From positions 17,208,471 through 17,272,470 of the forward strand of contig OY987247.1 in NCBI GenBank assembly GCA_963920765.1: DNA of 64,000 bases, given 5' to 3'. Shown here piece by piece: positions 60,301 to 64,000 of the stretch (position 1 is its first letter; each line of letters begins with the position of its first letter). The DNA is from Ulota crispa (lineage: Eukaryota; Streptophyta; Bryopsida; Orthotrichales; Orthotrichaceae). Under the pieces are notes generated by a model. That model was not told where the DNA came from, ran no database searches, and saw nothing but the letters and a program-made list of their open reading frames with translations. The position numbers and the translations under genes were made by a program.

Positions 60301-63300
60301 TTTTTTGAAGTCACTGTATATTTAAAATTAGATTTATCACGGTTTCCAATAATCTGAATTAATACTATATCATGGTGATATAGGCTTCTCCTACTTAGTT
60401 TTCATCCCCCATTATGTGAGCTCCTAGCAGTTTGACGTTTCCAGGGTCATGTAATAGAGAGGTCATCATTAAAGCAGATCTTTAAGAATTGTTCGAGTCC
60501 ATGAGAGATTTGTGTCGGAAGATGACAATAACAATGGCCCTGTGTGCTATATGGAGGCATTCGCATTTGTGATTGAGCTTCAGTACATTTATCCTACATA
60601 TTTGACACTTCTCTTCAGAAATTCGTGGGAGAGGACATTGTAGATGTCAGTAATCTCTAAAGATCTATCAAAGCAGAGTGTATCAGATATTTCTGGTATA
60701 TGATTTCTTTTTGACAATATTAAGCATATAGTCTCAAATAATAATTAGTATTGTGTTTGTCACCATTGTTGCCACTGTTTGTCTCAGAAATATATTTTCT
60801 GGCACGGTTTAAGTATGCTGGGATTTATTGCAGAGGCTCACCCTGAGGTCATTGATGATTCTGGAACCGCCACCGAAGAGGTTTACCAGAAGGATCTAGC
60901 GTACCTGAAGGAGAAGGTGTGTATTGTTGGTTTCGGTTGTTCTCTAGGGCAAAGAGTATCAGATTTACTTGTAATATGAGCTCGTTTTGTATATACTGGG
61001 ATTGTGTTTAATATGTTGGAGTTTCTGCATTTCACAGCACATCAGTAACTCTGGAATCTTGGTGGATTCATTGAAGCGTTTTTTCTTGCGCTTTTGCAGT
61101 GTGATGCAGGCGCAGAAGTCATTGTCACCCAACTTTTCTATGACACTGATGTGTACCTCAAGTTCGTGAATGACTGCCGTCAAATTGGAATCAAGGTGCC
61201 AGTGGTTCCTGGCATTATGCCCATTCAGAACTACAAGGGCTTTCTCCGCATGACTAGCTTGTGCAAAACGAAGGTACGGACTTTGCTTCATGTCCTCACC
61301 ACTGGAATTTGCATAGCCAAGCGTCACACGCAGGTCATTATGACGTTTTTTATACTTGTAAAATTGAAACAGTAGTCATGGTGAACCAAGTCATTAAAAA
61401 CCGGTTAAAAACAACAACAACAATAGCTACCTGTTTATTGTGAAAGTTTTTGATTTGATTAACTTTCAGGTGCCTGCTGAAATTATTGCTGCGCTAGAGC
61501 CCATCAAAGATAACGACGAAGCAGTAAGGGCGTACGGCATCCACTTGGGAACAGAAATGTGCAAAAAGATTTTGGCCCATGACATCAAAACATTGCACTT
61601 GTACTCTCTCAATCTGGAGAAGTCCGTTCTTGCCATTCTACAGGTATTTCATGATACCAGGATCTTTTTTTTTTGAAGTATTCTGTGTGAAATCTCGATA
61701 TTGTGTTCATGGGAACCCGAGTTCTTATGCTGGTCGTTATTTCTTTCAGAATCTGGGTTTAATCGATTTCAGCCGGGTCAACCGTTCCTTGCCATGGAGA
61801 CCTCCTGCCAACAGCAAGCGAACAAAGGAGGACGTGCGTCCGATCTTCTGGTGCGCCTCTTTAACTCATATTTGACCTTCCTTCTGTTTTCTACATTTTC
61901 TATGTACAGATTTTATTTGAAACTTTACTGGATACCGTGATCGCCTTAAAGATCTATTCGCTTTGTTATATCTACATCTTTCCATTGTCGATTTAAGCTG
62001 AAGTAGGTTATAACCTACATACAATGTATCTACCTTTCGTGTTTGGGTTGTGCGGTTTTTATCCCTGATTAGGCCTTCACTTACATTAGTACTCACAGGG
62101 TGGAATTTAAAATAACACCTAATCAAATTTCACTTTACCGTTATTTAGGAACGAGATATCGTAATTCTAAGTCAATGTTTTTCTTGTCATTTCAGGGCTA
62201 ATAGACCTAGAAGCTATCTCTCGCGAACCACTGGCTGGGACGAGTTTCCTCGTGGCAGATGGGGAGATACCGGAAACCCTGCTTATGGCAGTCTGAGTGA
62301 TCACCAGGTCAATTTCTAATGGCCTCGTCTTTTAGCATGTGAACTAATGTTTTTCTAGCGTATTTGAGCAGGTTTTGTGGAGCCTTGTTTTTGTCGAGCT
62401 CGTTATATTTAGCGGCATTCACAAGCAAATTTCTAAAGTAATTAAAATCCAGCCCCATTTGAATTGTATTTTTTCACAACATGATCAGTCAAGTGCTTCG
62501 TTTCAAAACCACGATTCCTTGTTCCTTTAGCGGTTTCAACTTTGTCCAGTATACAATGCACCTCTTATACTGGGTATATTGATGTAAAATTGGTGGAGCA
62601 ACCAGTTGCTGAGACGTTGTAGTTGACTTGCAGTTCTTGAGGAAGAAGACACGCGGCAAGAAACTGCAGAAAGAGTGGGCAGTGCCATTGACCTCAGCTC
62701 AAGACGTGAACGGGGTACGAAAGAAACACAATATCCCCCGAACACCCTCTCGTGCTTCTTCTATTGTGACAGCATAAAATTTTAACTCATTCTTAGTGGT
62801 GACTAGGACTAATTTTTTGGCACCATGTTCATTACAGATTTTTGCGAAGTACTGCCAAGGAGGTCTAAGCACGCACCCGTGGTCGGAGCTAGAAGGCATG
62901 CAGCCTGAGACCGTGCAGATCAACGAGAAACTGGTCGCACTAAACAACCAAGGCTTCTTGACGATTAACAGCCAGCCTGCTGTCAATGGCGAGAAGTCAG
63001 ACTCCGCGAGTGTCGGTATGCCTCACATCCCATTCGCAAAAATTGTACTCAGGCGTGGATACCGATGTAGAAATCTCTGAGTTTGTGTTTATTGCTAACA
63101 TTCAGTTTTTGTACTTCAAAACGTATGTTTGTACAGGATGGGGAGGTCCAGGTGGCTTTGTCTACCAGAAGGCATATGTCGAGTTCTTCTGTTCACCTGA
63201 GAAGCTCCAAGCTGTGGTTGAGAAAGCGAAGGCCAACTCGTCCCTGACTTACATTGCAGTGAATGCCAAGGGTGAGACACAGTCCAACGTTGGACCGACC

Positions 63301-63471
63301 AGTGTCAATGCTGTTACGTGGGGCGTTTTCCCTGCCAAGGAGGTCATCCAGCCAACAGTAGTTGACCCCGTGAGCTTCATGGTCTGGAAGGACGAGGCTT
63401 TTCAGGCTTGGGATCAGGAATGGGCGTCTCTTTACAAAGAAGACGATGCCTCTCGCAAGATCCTATCTGAG
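57306..63471 (+). CDS. MTHFR: Methylenetetrahydrofolate reductase (11 exons in window, 3' end missing)
   Basis: Exons: 57306-57524, 57856-58038, 58597-58657, 60834-60916, 61100-61273, 61470-61643, 61750-61850, 62196-62307, 62634-62714, 62838-63015, 63137-63471; 567 codons in phase, about 95% of the usual plant length of near 590-600. Cytosolic enzyme reducing 5,10-methylene-THF to 5-methyl-THF for methionine synthesis. The FAD-binding TIM barrel comes first: [13 protein letters not shown] with the catalytic Glu, [63 protein letters not shown] and LHLYSLN. The C-terminal domain has [43 protein letters not shown] and [12 protein letters not shown], ending in the window at SRKILSE. The remaining 25-30 residues must lie past 64000. 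The start context GCCACCATG is ideal. Intron 3 holds a Tc1-type transposon, intron 11 a MITE. Confidence 0.96.
58744..60316 (+). mobile_element. Decayed Tc1-type (DD34E) transposon in MTHFR intron 3
   Basis: 1573 bp bounded by TATA-CAGTGACTTCAAAA and its complement, with TA at each end as the target duplication. Terminal inverted repeats are 211 bp (58744-58954 and 60106-60316). Each is bounded internally by an inverted copy of its own tip (CATAGACTCATGTTTTGAGG at 58935-58954; CCTCAAAAAATGAGTCTATG at 60106-60125). A broken transposase lies between. The structure and residue spacing place it in the Tc1 branch of Tc1/mariner; ordinary plant mariner elements are DD39D. Confidence 0.87.
59095..60076 (+). 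pseudogene. Tc1-type transposase pseudogene
   Basis: Frames in sequence show an N-terminal helix-turn-helix ([20 protein letters not shown], near 59120), a [20 protein letters not shown] segment (near 59370-59440), the first catalytic region as FSNERKIN (59497-59520), the second as HENAP (about 59786-59800) and the third as [13 protein letters not shown] (about 59879-59917). A typical C-terminus follows ([21 protein letters not shown]). Stops and frame changes break it in many places. The first two catalytic Asp are replaced (Asn at 59503, Glu at 59789); the third acidic residue, Glu at 59894, remains. Exactly 34 codons separate the second and third catalytic positions. Confidence 0.85.
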
Positions 63472-63490
63472 GTATGTCCATATTTTGCAG

Positions 63491-63883
63491 TAAGGTAGTA
63501 TGCTTGAATTGCGACTCCTGTCACGTAAAGCCTCCCATAGGTTGTAACGTATAGGTCTTCGAATGGATCTCATTAAATCATAAAAGAAAATGTGTATTCT
63601 TTTGCAAGAGCCAATCATACTCCTTGGTTTCACCTCATCTCTTCATAAGTTGCAGGGAGACGGTTTTTGGGAGACCTAGAGTCACAAATAGGTGTGTACT
63701 ACAGAAAACTTTGAAAATTCATCGACAATTCAATAATGCTTTAAAAAACATGAAAAAAAAAGTGTTACATTTAGCATCTATTTCTCTTTATCTGAAAATT
63801 AGATAAAAAATCTTCCAGTCTTGAAAAGCCCATGAAAAATCAGACCAGCTCTTAAAGTGACGATTTTAGAGCATACTACGTTA
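63491..63883. mobile_element. MITE in the last visible MTHFR intron, TAAGGTAGTATGC family (copy 2)
   Basis: Begins TAAGGTAGTATGCTTG, ends GCATACTACGTTA; 393 bp, alignable along its whole length with 27450-27856. It starts only 19 bp after the exon 11 donor. Confidence 0.88.
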
Positions 63884-64000
63884 GCTCACATATTTGCTTT
63901 ATGGCCTGGACCGAGTTATTTAACTACTCGGATTGAGTTTACACAGATATCATTATAGTGGTATTAAGTTGTGTTTGCTGTTTGTTTTAATTCTGTGCTT
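63884..64000 (+). other. Remainder of the MTHFR terminal intron
   Basis: No exon for the final MTHFR residues is found before the window ends. Confidence 0.5.

Overview
This is plant nuclear DNA. The genes have many short exons separated by AT-rich introns of 0.1-1.4 kb, and the protein set is typical of land plants: an STP-type sugar symporter, an LRR receptor kinase, a CCHC-knuckle TIPIN, plant-type MTHFR and a plant-like U2 snRNA promoter. A short CCCTAAA/CCCTAA block is also present. Exons are GC-richer than their surroundings. I cannot name the species or the lineage within land plants from sequence alone. || Layout. (1) 157-8598, plus strand: a complete 12-exon CNNM/DUF21 plus CBS transporter gene (501 codons); two introns have GC-AG boundaries and one carries a 75-bp minisatellite. 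(2) 8.6-11 kb: spacer with a Stowaway-like element and an interstitial telomere-like block. (3) 11076-14857, minus strand: a complete 5-exon STP-type H+/hexose symporter (519 aa); three introns each hold a different MITE and one uses a GC donor. (4) 14.9-28.2 kb: gene-free, AT-rich, with a 300-bp tandem duplication, a 19-bp minisatellite (22 copies), a near-perfect 118-bp hairpin and several MITEs. (5) 28187-40615, minus strand: a complete 19-exon LRR receptor-like kinase (899 aa). (6) 40.6-46.4 kb: gene-free spacer. (7) 47145-48790, plus strand: the TIPIN/Swi3 replication-fork protection gene (297 aa) with E2F-like sites upstream. (8) 49080 to about 49270, plus strand: a U2 snRNA gene with plant-type upstream element, TATA box and a 3' box-like motif. 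(9) 49.3-57.2 kb: nested transposons, including a 3.3-kb CACTA element and two inverted 650-bp TIR elements. (10) 57306-63471, plus strand: methylenetetrahydrofolate reductase, 11 exons in the window and the last exon(s) beyond the right edge. Its third intron holds a decayed Tc1-type (DD34E) transposon. || The genes are unrelated housekeeping or signalling genes (divalent-metal transport, sugar uptake, surface signalling, fork protection, splicing, one-carbon metabolism) and do not form a pathway or cluster. The most unusual items are the DD34E element in a plant intron whose 211-bp ends each carry an internal inverted copy of their own tip, the three GC-AG introns in two neighbouring genes, the departure from the usual Sm site in the U2 gene, and the dense set of TIR elements sharing an AAGGTAG terminus. 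All exon boundaries were set by hand from splice sites, reading phase and family conservation; none has transcript support here.
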